A DNA stretch of 64,000 nucleotides from Clostridia bacterium (GTDB lineage Bacteria; Bacillota; Clostridia; Peptostreptococcales; Acidaminobacteraceae), in contig JAGYOH010000009.1 in assembly GCA_018399635.1 (NCBI GenBank), forward strand, positions 1 to 64,000, written 5' to 3'. Of this stretch, positions 32,501-41,723 are shown one piece after another; positions within the stretch are counted from its first letter, which is position 1, and every line of letters begins with the position of its first letter. The notes under the pieces were generated by a model that was not told the DNA's origin, searched no databases, and was given only the letters and a program-made list of their open reading frames with translations. Both the position numbers and the translations under genes were made by a program.

Positions 32501-32631
32501 CTCCCCTGGCCACGGTGGTGGTGGGGGGACTCCTCTACGCCACCCTTCTCACGGTGGTCCTGATTCCCACGGTCTATTACCTCTTCAACCGGAAGGGACT
32601 GAAGGAGGAAGCCGATCATGAGGGTGTATAA
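29557..32631 (+). CDS. RND-family efflux pump (AcrB/HAE1-like)
   Basis: Inner-membrane proton-driven exporter of 1024 aa, the normal length. It has the twelve-helix RND plan: helix 1 at the N-terminus (ITVIMLTLIVVLLGV-like), a large porter loop, helices 2-6 from about residue 330, a second large loop, and helices 8-12 at the end. The proton-relay motif in helix 4 is LGMLVDNSIVVLEN with a single Asp (398) where AcrB has two (VDD). Other landmarks are PNAMPVMTLSVKSSGD and the final MTTLTTVLGLVPMALGLGEG. Its 3' end overlaps the TetR gene by 14 bases. A TolC-type partner may be supplied by 22713-24976. Confidence 0.93.
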   Translation: MKISNLAIQRPVTVIMLTLIVVLLGVVSFSNLAVDLYPEIEVPVSIVSTSYSGASPQEMETLITRPLEGALATVSGLDELNSNSSEGSSIVILLFDFGVDMETAALEMREKVDMVKGALPEEASTPRVFKIDPNAMPVMTLSVKSSGDLAETQTIVEDKVLSRLERIEGVASVNLSGGLSEEVLIEIDPLALENYGLSFNQLKSILISENLNLPSGEIQRGDKNMPLRILGEYASVEEIANLPVLLGDGTVIRIADVARVSKGTEETISINRLDGDLSLGVNLTKSSDANTVKVAGAVREELDKLQREMEDLQIQIIYDASDFINKAIANVALSGVIGGILAVAILYLFLRNIRTTMVIAISIPVSIIATFSLIYFNGITINLMTLGGLALGLGMLVDNSIVVLENIYRYRDLGHSRVQAAKEGTEEVSMAVIASTLTTVAVFLPIVFVEGVTSILFKELALTVTFSLLASLVVALTLVPMLSSVILKVDHSKDETRRFSTFDKAFERVQNFYDRLLHRALDHRRATVFIALGAFILSLGLMAFVGVEFIPAMDEGSVSISVELPNATRFEKTLEIVDQMEEDLGKIPEIASISTTVGSSGMGFITNVAGNTGSLTATLVDRGDRDKTTFEVADELRNLFKGYAGAEISVSAAQTQGFGGMTAPISIALKGDDLKVLEEYADEIVAIAREVEGTREVTSSIAEEQDELVLKIDRDKASFYGMTGAGVTQYVRDLTQGTTLTRYKTEGEEIAIRIQGDPSLTASVDDLRNLLVETPYGLVSLDELTGSLEIVKSPTTINRQGQVRTVTIAMNIFDRDLRSISVELEEKLSALVFPDGYSYYIGGQNEDLIESFQSLVLALVLAVLLVYMIMASQFENVKYPFIIMFTLPLALSGSIIALFVTGRTLSVPAMIGVIMLAGIVVNNAIVLVDYINTLRGRGMALRASLIEAARVRLRPILMTTLTTVLGLVPMALGLGEGSETTAPLATVVVGGLLYATLLTVVLIPTVYYLFNRKGLKEEADHEGV

Positions 32632-33187
32632 GGACAAGGAGATCCAGATTTTCGAGACGGCCTGGGAGCTCATCACGGAAAAGGGCTACCATGAGACCAC
32701 CATCAGTCATATCGCCAAGGCGGCGGGAATCGGCAAGGGGACCATCTACGAGTACTTCGCCTCCAAGGAGGAACTCGTGGCCTCCATGGTGATCCACAAT
32801 CTGGAAACCCAGAGGCAGAAGACCCTGGAAAAACTGGGGAAGGCCGTATCGGCGGAGGACAAACTCAGAATCATGGGAGAAGCGGACATCGAAGGGGCCC
32901 TGGGCCTGATGCGGACCATGAAACTCCTGCAGACCCTCAAGAGCTTCGACCACTGCCAGGTGAAGGAGGAGGTTTTCGAACTCATGAGGGAAAGATACCT
33001 CCTGGTGGAGGAAATCATGAGGGAGGGCATGACCCAGGGGGTCTTTGATCTTGAAAATCCCCGCCACGGGGCCATGCTCTTCCTGGGAACCATGAACAAC
33101 ACCCTGATGAGCAACCACTTCGGCGGATCCCTGAGCATCGATCCCCAAGAGGTATTGGAATTCGTTCTTCATAAACTGAAAACTTGA
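32618..33187 (+). CDS. TetR/AcrR-family repressor
   Basis: 189 aa. The N-terminal TetR helix-turn-helix is clear (TISHIAKAAGIGKGTIYEYF, residues 28-47), followed by an all-helical ligand domain with no obvious family assignment. It overlaps the end of the pump gene by 14 bases, so it is the third cistron of the RND operon. It is the natural candidate to bind ACCGACCAGTCGGT at 28426. No separate promoter is seen. A strong terminator follows its stop. Confidence 0.93.
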   Translation: MRVYKDKEIQIFETAWELITEKGYHETTISHIAKAAGIGKGTIYEYFASKEELVASMVIHNLETQRQKTLEKLGKAVSAEDKLRIMGEADIEGALGLMRTMKLLQTLKSFDHCQVKEEVFELMRERYLLVEEIMREGMTQGVFDLENPRHGAMLFLGTMNNTLMSNHFGGSLSIDPQEVLEFVLHKLKT

Positions 33188-33197
33188 ATCAGGACAG

Positions 33198-33229
33198 GCC
33201 TCCTCCCCGATAAAGAGGAGGCTTTTTTT
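33198..33229 (+). terminator. Terminator of the RND operon
   Basis: GCCTCCTC/GAGGAGGC (33198-33222) with a CCCGATAAA loop and seven T. Confidence 0.94.
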
Positions 33230-33293
33230 CTTCATAATTTCGCCACATTCCATGATTACAATGAAACCATGAGAAATTTGGAGGGGTCAGATT

Positions 33294-34433
33294 ATGAAAA
33301 AGAAATGGATCAGCATCATCGTTGTCATACTTGTCCTGGGAGCCTACCCGGTCTACCAGTGGGCCGGGGGGAGTCAGGCCGAGGAAGAGGTCGAGGAGAA
33401 AATCACAGAGGTCAAGGTCAAGACCGGGGATCTGAGAATCACGGAGCTGGCGGACGGGAATCTGGTGATTCCGGGATCCGAGGCGGTTTCTCCCTACAGC
33501 GGGAAAATCGCCGCCATCACGGCGGTGGCCGGGACCTACGTGGAGGAGGGGGACAAGGTCCTGGAACTGGTCCTCGGCGAGGAGGACTACCGGGACCTGG
33601 TCTTCAGCCTTGAAGAGGATCTCTTGAAAACCGACAAGGAGAGAATCGACGCCAGGGAAACCCTGGTCGATCTAAAGACCCGGTACGCCGAGGGGCTCTC
33701 TCTCCTGGGTCTGATGACAGACTATCCCGCCATGTATTCCCTGAGTGAAGTGGCCTCCCAGCGCGACCTGGTGGCCGCTTTAGGGGAATCGGTGAATTAC
33801 GCCGACCGCGCCTATGCTCAGGCCCTGGAGGCCTACGAGACTTCGAAAAGCAGCCATGAGACCGTCCTTGCGGAAATGGCCGCCACAGGCAGTCTCAGTG
33901 TCACGGCCCCCTACTCGGGGACCCTGATCAGCCTCAAGGGGGATATCGGAGATCTGGTGAAGGTCAACAACCCCCTTTTCACCCTGGGTGAGGTTGAAAG
34001 CGCCTATGTCCTCAGCGAGGTTTCGGAGCTGGACATGGGGCAGATCGCCGTGGGTCAGAAGGCGGTTCTCAACTTTGAGATCAGCTACGGCAGTGAAATC
34101 GCCGGAGAGGTCGTGGGCATCGACCCCGAGGGGAAGATCGACAACAACGGCATCGTCACCTATGAGGTGAGGATCCGGGTGACGGAGCCCCTGCCCAATG
34201 TCCTCAACGGGCTCAGTGCCCAGGTGGAATATGTCATCCGGGAGCGGACCGACGTCCTGGTGATTCCCAACAGCGCCGTGAAGATCGTGGACGGGAAGCA
34301 GACGGTGGAGATCAAGACAGAGACGGGTTCCGAAAGGGTGGCCATCACCGCCGGCTTCACCGACGGGATCGCCACGGAAATCCTCAGCGGTCTTGAAGTG
34401 GGTCAGACCCTCTTGATCCGGACCCTGCGGTAG
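33294..34433 (+). CDS. MacA-like adaptor of an ABC exporter
   Basis: HlyD/MacA-type membrane fusion protein of 379 aa, anchored by an N-terminal hydrophobic helix (about 5-22) rather than a lipobox. The lipoyl half-motifs are VSPYSGKIAAITAVAGTYV and VTAPYSGTLISLKGDIGDLV, on either side of a helical hairpin (about 100-195). The C-terminal part has VLVIPNSAVKIVDGKQTVEI and GLEVGQTLL, the usual ends of MacA/YknX proteins. GGAGGGG lies at 33280-33286. It begins an operon with a MacB-type permease (8 bases downstream), a lipoprotein and an ATPase, which makes it a MacAB/YknXYZ-like system exporting peptides, lipids or drugs. TACAAT at 33257-33262 is a possible -10. Confidence 0.9.
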   Translation: MKKKWISIIVVILVLGAYPVYQWAGGSQAEEEVEEKITEVKVKTGDLRITELADGNLVIPGSEAVSPYSGKIAAITAVAGTYVEEGDKVLELVLGEEDYRDLVFSLEEDLLKTDKERIDARETLVDLKTRYAEGLSLLGLMTDYPAMYSLSEVASQRDLVAALGESVNYADRAYAQALEAYETSKSSHETVLAEMAATGSLSVTAPYSGTLISLKGDIGDLVKVNNPLFTLGEVESAYVLSEVSELDMGQIAVGQKAVLNFEISYGSEIAGEVVGIDPEGKIDNNGIVTYEVRIRVTEPLPNVLNGLSAQVEYVIRERTDVLVIPNSAVKIVDGKQTVEIKTETGSERVAITAGFTDGIATEILSGLEVGQTLLIRTLR

Positions 34434-34441
34434 GTGACGAC

Positions 34442-35632
34442 ATGCGACTAGCGGAACTCTTTCGACTGATATTCGCCAATCTCAAGGCGAACAAATTCAG
34501 GGTTTTTCTCACCATGCTGGGCATCGTGGTCGGGGCGGCCACCATCATCATGGTGGTGGGTATCGGCAAGGCCTCCCAGGAGGCCGTGGAGGACCAGTTC
34601 GCCATGCTCAACGTGGGGACCCTCTACATCCAGTCGGCGGGCGGCGGCGGCGCCACCAGCTTCAAGATCGGCACCGAGGACATGACCATGATCCTCGAGA
34701 AGAGCCACTACATCGCCGATGCCACCATCACCGTGGGGACCCGGGCCACCATGGCCTCCGCCACCGCCTCCTATGACGGCGGGGTCAACGGGGTCATGGA
34801 CAATTTTGATGACCTGAGCAATCTCTCCATGCTGGCCGGGGAATTCATCGCCCCGGGGGATTCCGAGGACCGGGCGAGAATCGTGGTCCTGGGTGAAGAA
34901 CTGGCCACCCTCCTCTACGAGGATCCCATCCTGGCCCTGGGCCAGTCCGTCACCATCGCCGGGAGACGCTACGAGGTCAGCGGGGTCATCAACCGCATCG
35001 GGGATTCGGTCCAGGGCATCACCGTGGACGACAGCGCCTTCCTGCCTTATGAAACCGTGGAGAACTATATTCTGGGATCCACCTCCAAGCCCAGGATCAT
35101 CGCCGTGGCAACGGACCTGGACGCCGTGGCGCCGGCCATCATTGAAATCGAACAGCTCTTCATGGAAGCCTACCGGTCCACCGGGGGGGCCGAGGTCTCC
35201 ATCCGGGATGCCGGAAGCCGGCTGGTGGCGGCCCAGGATTCGGCCAGGACCATGTCGGTTCTCCTGATCTCCATCGCCGTGATCACCCTCATCGTGGGGG
35301 GGATCGGCATCATGAACGTCCTCTTCGTCTCCGTGAAGGAGCGGACCAAGGAAATCGGGATTCTCAAAGCCCTGGGGGCCAGGAAGCAGGATATTCTGCT
35401 GGAATTCCTCCTGGAGTCCATCATCATCAGCGGTCTGGGCGGCCTTGCGGGGATTCTCTTCAGTTTCATCATGACCCCCCTCATCGAGTACCTGGAGGTG
35501 GCGGTGTCCCCCTCCCTGGAGGGATACGCCCTGGCCTTCGTCTTTTCAATCGTTACCGGTACCTTTTTTGGATACTATCCGGCGACTCGAGCAGCGGCCC
35601 TCAAGCCCATCGACGCCTTGAGATATGAATAG
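34442..35632 (+). CDS. MacB/YknZ-type ABC permease (FtsX family)
   Basis: 396 aa. An N-terminal transmembrane helix (MLGIVVGAATIIMVVGIG, about 24-42) is followed by a large extracytoplasmic MacB_PCD domain (about 45-270) and the C-terminal FtsX core with three helices (LLISIAVITLIVGGIGIMN, IIISGLGGLAGILFSFIM, ALAFVFSIVTGTFFGYYP). The coupling segment VKERTKEIGILKALGARKQDI is present. These permeases work by mechanotransmission rather than classic substrate transport. The ATPase is separate (36212) instead of fused as in MacB. The gene ends with PATRAAALKPIDALRYE, the standard tail of the family. Confidence 0.94.
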   Translation: MRLAELFRLIFANLKANKFRVFLTMLGIVVGAATIIMVVGIGKASQEAVEDQFAMLNVGTLYIQSAGGGGATSFKIGTEDMTMILEKSHYIADATITVGTRATMASATASYDGGVNGVMDNFDDLSNLSMLAGEFIAPGDSEDRARIVVLGEELATLLYEDPILALGQSVTIAGRRYEVSGVINRIGDSVQGITVDDSAFLPYETVENYILGSTSKPRIIAVATDLDAVAPAIIEIEQLFMEAYRSTGGAEVSIRDAGSRLVAAQDSARTMSVLLISIAVITLIVGGIGIMNVLFVSVKERTKEIGILKALGARKQDILLEFLLESIIISGLGGLAGILFSFIMTPLIEYLEVAVSPSLEGYALAFVFSIVTGTFFGYYPATRAAALKPIDALRYE

Positions 35633-35645
35633 GGAGTGAAACAGG

Positions 35646-36212
35646 ATGAAAAAATCGATCATTGTTCTAGGAGTACTTGTTCTGAGTCTGGGAGCCCTTT
35701 CGGGCTGCACTGCAGAGGAGGCCGCGGCCTCACCGGCACCTGCCGAGGCCCCGGCCCAGGAAACTGTCGCGGAGGCTTCACAGGAGACCACCCGGATCTA
35801 TCCCGAGAGAAAGGCTGAGGTGACCGGCCTGGTTCAGACCATCATCGGCAATGAGGTGACGGTGGGTCTTTACGCCGCAGCCAGCGCCAATGAAGGCAGC
35901 TCGGAAACGAATCCCGAGGGGGTGGAGCTCACCGAGGAGGAAAAGGCGGCCAAACAGGCTGAGAACAAGGCCGCAGGCGGTGGCGGCGCCGGTGCCGGCG
36001 CCTCAGGGACCCGGGAGGTCGTCCTGAGCGGAGAGACCCTGACCCTCTTGATTCCCGTGGGGACACCGGTGTATCAATCGAGTGAAGCCACTGGAGAGCC
36101 GGTGGCCTTGGAGATCATCGACATCAGCAAGGGGGCGTCGGTCAAAATCTGGTTGATGGAGGAGGAGGCCCCGGATCTCAATCTGGCGGAATTCGTCCAG
36201 GTGGTGGACTGA
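35646..36212 (+). CDS. Lipoprotein inside the MacAB-like operon
   Basis: 188 aa with a lipoprotein signal and lipobox ALSGC (Cys20). A low-complexity Ala/Pro/Glu segment (22-48) is followed by a small beta-rich domain (about 52-185) interrupted by a Gly/Ala-rich loop (AAGGGGAGAGASG). I do not recognise a family. The stop overlaps the ATPase start by one base (TGATG), so it is made with the transporter. Sitting between permease and ATPase, it may be an accessory or substrate-binding lipoprotein of that exporter; this is inference from position. GGGAG upstream is the likely ribosome site. Confidence 0.75.
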   Translation: MKKSIIVLGVLVLSLGALSGCTAEEAAASPAPAEAPAQETVAEASQETTRIYPERKAEVTGLVQTIIGNEVTVGLYAAASANEGSSETNPEGVELTEEEKAAKQAENKAAGGGGAGAGASGTREVVLSGETLTLLIPVGTPVYQSSEATGEPVALEIIDISKGASVKIWLMEEEAPDLNLAEFVQVVD

Positions 36213-36889
36213 TGGAGGCCCGGGAGAATGTCATCACCATGAAGGACCTGAGAAAGTCCTATCCCATGGGCGGACAGGAACTCGAGGTCCTCAAGGGCAT
36301 CGATTTCCATGTGGCCCGGGGAGAGTTCGTCGCCATCCTGGGCCCTTCCGGAAGCGGCAAGTCCACCCTCATGAACATCATCGGCCTCATCGATACCAAA
36401 ACCTCCGGGGAATACTATCTCGACGGCATCAGCGTAGAGAAATTTTCCGAGGACGAGATGGCCAGGCTGAGAAATCAGAAGATCGGCTTCGTCTTTCAAA
36501 AGTTCAATCTGCTGGGGCGTTTCACCTCCCGGCACAATGTGGAGATCCCCCTGATCCTCAGGGGTGAGACCAAGGAGGAGGCCAGGCGCAGGTCCGCTGA
36601 AATTCTGGAAGCCGTGGGACTCAAGGACCGGATGCACCACAAACCCATCGAGCTCAGCGGGGGCCAGCAGCAGCGGGTGGCCATCGCCCGGGCCCTGGTG
36701 GGCAGGCCCCAGTTGATACTGGCCGACGAGCCCACGGGAAATCTGGACACCTCAAGCGGAGAGGAAATCATGGATATCCTCACCGCCCTCAATCAGGAGG
36801 GCAACACCATCCTCCTCATCACCCATGAACCTGAAATCGCCAGGCGGGCCCATCGCATCGTCCAGCTCAGGGACGGACTGGTGGTTTGA
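36212..36889 (+). CDS. ABC exporter ATPase (MacB/LolD type)
   Basis: 225-aa nucleotide-binding subunit with Walker [10 protein letters not shown] (about 45-53), Q-loop [14 protein letters not shown], signature LSGGQQQR, Walker [13 protein letters not shown] and switch His in ITHEPE. This is the MacB/LolD/FtsE-type family that drives FtsX-fold permeases. It is the last gene of the operon 33294-36889 and should pair with the permease at 34442. A terminator begins one base after its stop. Confidence 0.96.
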   Translation: MEARENVITMKDLRKSYPMGGQELEVLKGIDFHVARGEFVAILGPSGSGKSTLMNIIGLIDTKTSGEYYLDGISVEKFSEDEMARLRNQKIGFVFQKFNLLGRFTSRHNVEIPLILRGETKEEARRRSAEILEAVGLKDRMHHKPIELSGGQQQRVAIARALVGRPQLILADEPTGNLDTSSGEEIMDILTALNQEGNTILLITHEPEIARRAHRIVQLRDGLVV

Positions 36890-36914
36890 AAAACCGGGAA
36901 TTTCCGGTTTTTTT
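36890..36914 (+). terminator. Terminator of the MacAB-like operon
   Basis: AAAACCGG/CCGGTTTT with loop GAATTT (36890-36911) and a T-run. Confidence 0.88.
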
Positions 36915-37005
36915 GTTTTTTTGGGCAGGGGCAGGAGGTTGTCCAGGGACCGGGAGGTCTTTGACAGCAGCCCTTGTTTTTTGTCAAAAAAAGGGAAATG
37001 TCGGC

Positions 37006-37034
37006 TTGTCATTTCAACGGGGTATTGGTAATAT
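37006..37034 (+). promoter_or_regulatory. Promoter of galE
   Basis: TTGTCA (37006-37011), 17-bp spacer, TAATAT (37029-37034). The predicted RNA start falls near 37041, which supports translation from 37065 rather than from the ATG at 37041. Confidence 0.7.
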
Positions 37035-37064
37035 GGAATCATGATAAAAACACAGGGGGTCAAG

Positions 37065-38063
37065 ATGAAAATACTGGTAACCGGCGGCCTGGGCTATATC
37101 GGCGCCAATACGGTGATTGCACTGGCTGAAGCGGGGTATGAAGCGATTATCCTGGACAACCTCTCCAACAGCCGCATGGCGGTGCTGGGGGATATTGAAG
37201 GCATTCTGGACCGGGAGGTCCCCTTTTACAAGGGGGACCTGCTGGATGAAAAATTTCTTGAGGGGGTTTTTAACAAGGAGCATCCCGACGGGGTGGTCCA
37301 TTTTGCCGGCCTCAAGGCGGTGGGAGAATCCGTGGCCCTGCCCCTGAAATACTTTGAAAACAATGTCGCCGGCACTTTGAACCTGCTCAAGGTCATGAAG
37401 GCCTTCGAGGTCTACAGGGTGGTTTTCAGTTCCTCCGCCACGGTCTACGACCCCCAAAACCCCCCTCCCTTCACGGAGGACATGCCCCTGGGACCCACGA
37501 ATCCCTACGGGGATTCCAAATGGATGGTGGAGGGAATTCTCAGGCGTCTGAGTGAAACCCATGATCCCTGGGCCATCGGGATTTTAAGATACTTCAATCC
37601 CCTGGGGGCCCACGAGAGCGGTCTATTGGGGGAGGACCCGAGGGGAATCCCCAACAACCTCATGCCCTATATCACCCGGGTGGCCAAGGGTGAATTGAAA
37701 TTCTTGAGGATTTTTGGATCGGATTATGATACGATGGATGGCACCGGGGTCAGGGACTATATCCATGTCGCGGACCTGGCCAGGGGTCACCTCATGGCCC
37801 TGACCGCCCTCTCGAGGGGCAGAGGCCTGGGCATCTACAACCTGGGAACCGGCAGGGGCCACAGCGTTCTCGAGGTGGTCAGGACCTTCGAAAGGGTCAA
37901 TGCGGTGAAAATCCCCTATGAATACCATTCCCGACGACCCGGTGACGTGGCGGTGAGTTTCGCCGACACCTCCAAGGCCGCGAAAGCCCTGGGCTTCAAG
38001 GCATCAATCTCCCTTGAGACCATGTGCCGGGATGCCTGGCGTTATGAAAAAACCAAAAAATGA
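37065..38063 (+). CDS. galE: UDP-glucose 4-epimerase
   Basis: Short-chain dehydrogenase-fold epimerase of 332 aa interconverting UDP-glucose and UDP-galactose (or the N-acetyl forms) with bound NAD. The NAD motif GGLGYIG is at 7-13, the catalytic Tyr148 and Lys152 are in NPYGDSK, and the preceding SSSATVYD supplies the Ser/Thr. FNPLGAHESG and GVRDYIHVADLARGH are typical GalE landmarks. GGGGG at 37055-37059 precedes ATG 37065. It provides sugar nucleotides for surface glycans, fitting the envelope genes upstream. A cysQ-type gene follows 34 bases later without its own promoter. Confidence 0.93.
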   Translation: MKILVTGGLGYIGANTVIALAEAGYEAIILDNLSNSRMAVLGDIEGILDREVPFYKGDLLDEKFLEGVFNKEHPDGVVHFAGLKAVGESVALPLKYFENNVAGTLNLLKVMKAFEVYRVVFSSSATVYDPQNPPPFTEDMPLGPTNPYGDSKWMVEGILRRLSETHDPWAIGILRYFNPLGAHESGLLGEDPRGIPNNLMPYITRVAKGELKFLRIFGSDYDTMDGTGVRDYIHVADLARGHLMALTALSRGRGLGIYNLGTGRGHSVLEVVRTFERVNAVKIPYEYHSRRPGDVAVSFADTSKAAKALGFKASISLETMCRDAWRYEKTKK

Positions 38064-38097
38064 CCTGCTTTTCTGACAATCAAGGATGTGAAATTTC

Positions 38098-38877
38098 ATG
38101 CGTTATTACAAAGAACTTGAAGTCGCCAAGGAACTGGCCGTAGAGGCCGGCAAGGCCGTACTGGAAATTTACAGCAAGTCGGCCTACACGGTTGAACGCA
38201 AGGAAGACGATTCTCCCGTGACCACCGCCGACCATGCCGCCAATGCCATCATCGTGGCGGGGCTGGGGGCCGCCTTTCCCGACATGGCCATCCTGGCCGA
38301 GGAGAGCGTGGACGACAAGTCCCGGCTGAGGAGGGATTACTGCTGGCTGGTGGACCCCCTCGACGGCACCAAGGAATTCATCAAGGGCAATGACGAATTC
38401 AGCGTCAATATCGCCCTGGTCTTCAAGGGCCGGCCGGTCCTGGGAGTGATCTACCTGCCCACCACCCGGGAACTCTTCTACGCCGTCGCCGAAGAGGGGA
38501 CCTATCTGGAAGTGGGGGATGAGATCAAAAAGCTCCGGGTGACCAACAGGACCCAGGAGCTGGTGGCCCTGCGCTCCCGATCCAGGGTATCGCCCGGGCT
38601 CATCGAGCTGTATGCCGGTCACGAGCGGATTCAGAGGGTGGTGGAGATGGGCAGTTCCATCAAGGGCTGTGTCATCGCCAGGGGTGAGGCGGAAATCTAC
38701 TACAGCCTGGGAAAGACCATGGAGTGGGATACCGCCGCCATGGAGGTCATTGTCACCGAGGCCGGGGGCATCTTCATGCAGCTCGACGACACCCCCATGC
38801 GCTACAATCGAAAGAATCCCCTGAACCAGAAGGGTTTCTACGTCCTCAACAATATCGAAAACAAATTGAAACTGTAG
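38098..38877 (+). CDS. cysQ: 3'(2'),5'-bisphosphate nucleotidase, CysQ type
   Basis: Inositol-monophosphatase-fold enzyme of 259 aa removing the 3'-phosphate from PAP/PAPS. Metal ligands are visible in ILAEES (about 67-72) and DPLDGTKEF (about 83-91), and near the C-terminus in MEWDTAAMEVI. The KEFIKGNDEFSVNIA sequence points to CysQ rather than plain inositol phosphatase. It probably shares the galE transcript, and a small membrane export gene follows after 13 bases. AAGGA at about 38081 is a weak, rather distant ribosome site. Confidence 0.88.
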   Translation: MRYYKELEVAKELAVEAGKAVLEIYSKSAYTVERKEDDSPVTTADHAANAIIVAGLGAAFPDMAILAEESVDDKSRLRRDYCWLVDPLDGTKEFIKGNDEFSVNIALVFKGRPVLGVIYLPTTRELFYAVAEEGTYLEVGDEIKKLRVTNRTQELVALRSRSRVSPGLIELYAGHERIQRVVEMGSSIKGCVIARGEAEIYYSLGKTMEWDTAAMEVIVTEAGGIFMQLDDTPMRYNRKNPLNQKGFYVLNNIENKLKL

Positions 38878-38890
38878 GAGGGAGTTTGCC

Positions 38891-39340
38891 TTGCATAAAG
38901 AACTGATGGTGCTTGTCACGGCCATGGTACCCATCTCAGAGCTCAGGGGGGCGATCCCCCTGGGCATCAGTCTGGGAATCACCCCCCTGAACAGTCTCCT
39001 GATCGCCCTGGTCGGCAATCTGGCCATCGTTCCGGTGCTGCTGCTCGTGGTCCGCCCCTTGTTCACCTATTTCAAATCCCTCAGAGCCCTCAGAAACTGG
39101 GTGAATGCCTATGAGGAGAGGGCTGCGAAAAAAATGAAGCATTACCGCCGCTACCGCCTTATCGGCCTCTTTCTCCTGGTGGCCGTGCCCATACCCACCA
39201 CCGGCGTCTACACCGGGGTGGTGGCGGCCAATGTCCTCAAGATCGACTTCAGAAACGCCTGGCTGGCCATTTCCGCCGGTGTGGCGGTTGCCGGCGTCCT
39301 GGTCTACATGCTTTCCGTCAACCTGATTCATCTTTTTTGA
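38891..39340 (+). CDS. Small multidrug export family membrane protein (COG2426)
   Basis: 149 aa with about four hydrophobic segments. The opening MVPISELRGAIPLGISLGI and later VAVPIPTTGVYTGVVAANVL are the conserved motifs of the COG2426/PF06695 small export protein family, related to the DedA-like fold. The substrate is unknown. Translation starts at TTG 38891, with GGAGGGAG (38878-38885) close upstream. It is the last gene of the galE-cysQ group; no terminator is obvious before the pyrG promoter. Confidence 0.8.
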   Translation: MHKELMVLVTAMVPISELRGAIPLGISLGITPLNSLLIALVGNLAIVPVLLLVVRPLFTYFKSLRALRNWVNAYEERAAKKMKHYRRYRLIGLFLLVAVPIPTTGVYTGVVAANVLKIDFRNAWLAISAGVAVAGVLVYMLSVNLIHLF

Positions 39341-39352
39341 CCCAAGGTCTTG

Positions 39353-39381
39353 TTGACGAAAGAACCGAAAGACTATATACT
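39353..39381 (+). promoter_or_regulatory. Promoter of pyrG
   Basis: TTGACG (39353-39358), 17-bp spacer, TATACT (39376-39381). The start region reads GAGAGGGTATTG, so the RNA could begin with GGGU. Confidence 0.85.
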
Positions 39382-39406
39382 GAGAGGGTATTGAAAATCA
39401 TGATGT

Positions 39407-39492
39407 GCACCCTTTGAAAGGGTGCCTGCCCAGCTTTGAAATCAAGGTACGGTGGGTGGTCATCCCTTGGGTGGCCCCTCACTCTTTTTTTT
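39407..39492 (+). promoter_or_regulatory. pyrG leader with attenuator
   Basis: A first hairpin GCACCC/GGGTGC (39407-39425) is followed by a terminator-like stem GTGGGTGGTC/GGCCCCTCAC (39452-39482, one mismatch, two G-U) and eight T (39485-39492), twelve bases before the ribosome site of pyrG. In Bacillus, pyrG is controlled by leader attenuation driven by extra G residues at a GGG start when CTP is low. The layout here is compatible, but the exact mechanism is inference. Confidence 0.7.
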
Positions 39493-39512
39493 ATCAATGA
39501 ATCGGGAGGTAA

Positions 39513-41117
<1,605 letters not shown>

Positions 41118-41124
41118 GCCGAAG

Positions 41125-41156
41125 AAAAAGTAGCTCGAGGTCGAGCTACTTTTTTT
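41125..41156. terminator. Bidirectional terminator between pyrG and the HTH gene
   Basis: AGTAGCTCG/CGAGCTACT around AGGT (41129-41150), flanked by A5 on the left and T7 on the right, so it serves both convergent genes. Confidence 0.92.
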
Positions 41157-41184
41157 ATAGGCCAGGTCCTTGAACCTGGGGAGA

Positions 41185-41622
41185 CTATTCTTTTTCGAAG
41201 AGGGGCTTTTCGTAGTATTCAAAGAGGAGTTGATTGATCTGGCTGAGGCTGTGATTCTTTTCAATGCCGTACTTGATGATGGCGTCCCGCTTGACCTTGG
41301 TGTAGAGGGGGGAATACCCTGAAACCTTGAGCAGGGTCTGGACCTCCTCGAGATCGCCGGTCACCGCCAGGGCGATCTGAAGGAGCTTGTCCCGGGAGGC
41401 CCTGCGGTTTCCCGCCACGATCTGATAGGCGTAGGTGCGGTCGATTTCAGTATTCCTCACGATGTCCGCCACCCGCACGCCGTATTTGACCAGAAGCGAT
41501 TCCATATATTCCTTGAAAGCCATTTCCTTGAATACGAAATTGAATTCTTCAAGGTAGCTGTCAATGGATGAGGAGTGCTTGAGGATTTTATCAAGCTCTT
41601 CGGTTTTTAAGGATTGACTCAT
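41185..41622 (-). CDS. Helix-turn-helix regulator paired with a Ser/Thr kinase
   Basis: 145 aa. An XRE-like DNA-binding domain covers about 38-100 (YGVRVADIVRNTEIDRTYAYQI, given here in part, then AGNRRASRDKLLQIALAV). It is followed by a conserved tail LLKVSGYSPLYTKVKRDAIIKYGI. The N-terminus (SLKTEELDKILKHSSSIDSYLEEF) is typical of a clostridial group that I know to lie beside protein-kinase genes, and here a kinase is divergent 101 bases away. A minus-strand TATAAT lies at 41649-41644. The likely role is as target or output of that kinase, by association only. Confidence 0.75.
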   Translation of the reverse strand: MSQSLKTEELDKILKHSSSIDSYLEEFNFVFKEMAFKEYMESLLVKYGVRVADIVRNTEIDRTYAYQIVAGNRRASRDKLLQIALAVTGDLEEVQTLLKVSGYSPLYTKVKRDAIIKYGIEKNHSLSQINQLLFEYYEKPLFEKE

Positions 41623-41676
41623 GACATTGACCCCCTTTTAGCCATTATACCATAGAAAAGAAGTCGCCAATTCAGT

Positions 41677-41682
41677 TATAAT
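41677..41682 (+). promoter_or_regulatory. -10 box of the kinase gene
   Basis: TATAAT at 41677-41682 faces right. A second TATAAT faces left at 41649-41644 for the HTH gene, so the two genes share a compact divergent promoter region. Confidence 0.55.
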
Positions 41683-41723
41683 GAAATTATCAATAGAAAA
41701 TCATCATGAGGAGGTGGGCAGGC

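Noticed and set aside
30094-32676. Open frame of 860 codons antisense to the RND pump
   Set aside because: It mirrors the codon pattern of a G+C-rich gene, gives a Gly/His/Asp-rich product without family signs and has no ribosome site. Similar mirrors at 744-1733, 2012-4051, 6433-8472 and 50835-53138 were rejected for the same reason.
36960-36988. TTTGACA/TGTCAAA inverted repeat upstream of galE as an operator
   Set aside because: The arms are 14 or more bases apart in low-complexity T-rich DNA and are not positioned on the promoter boxes.
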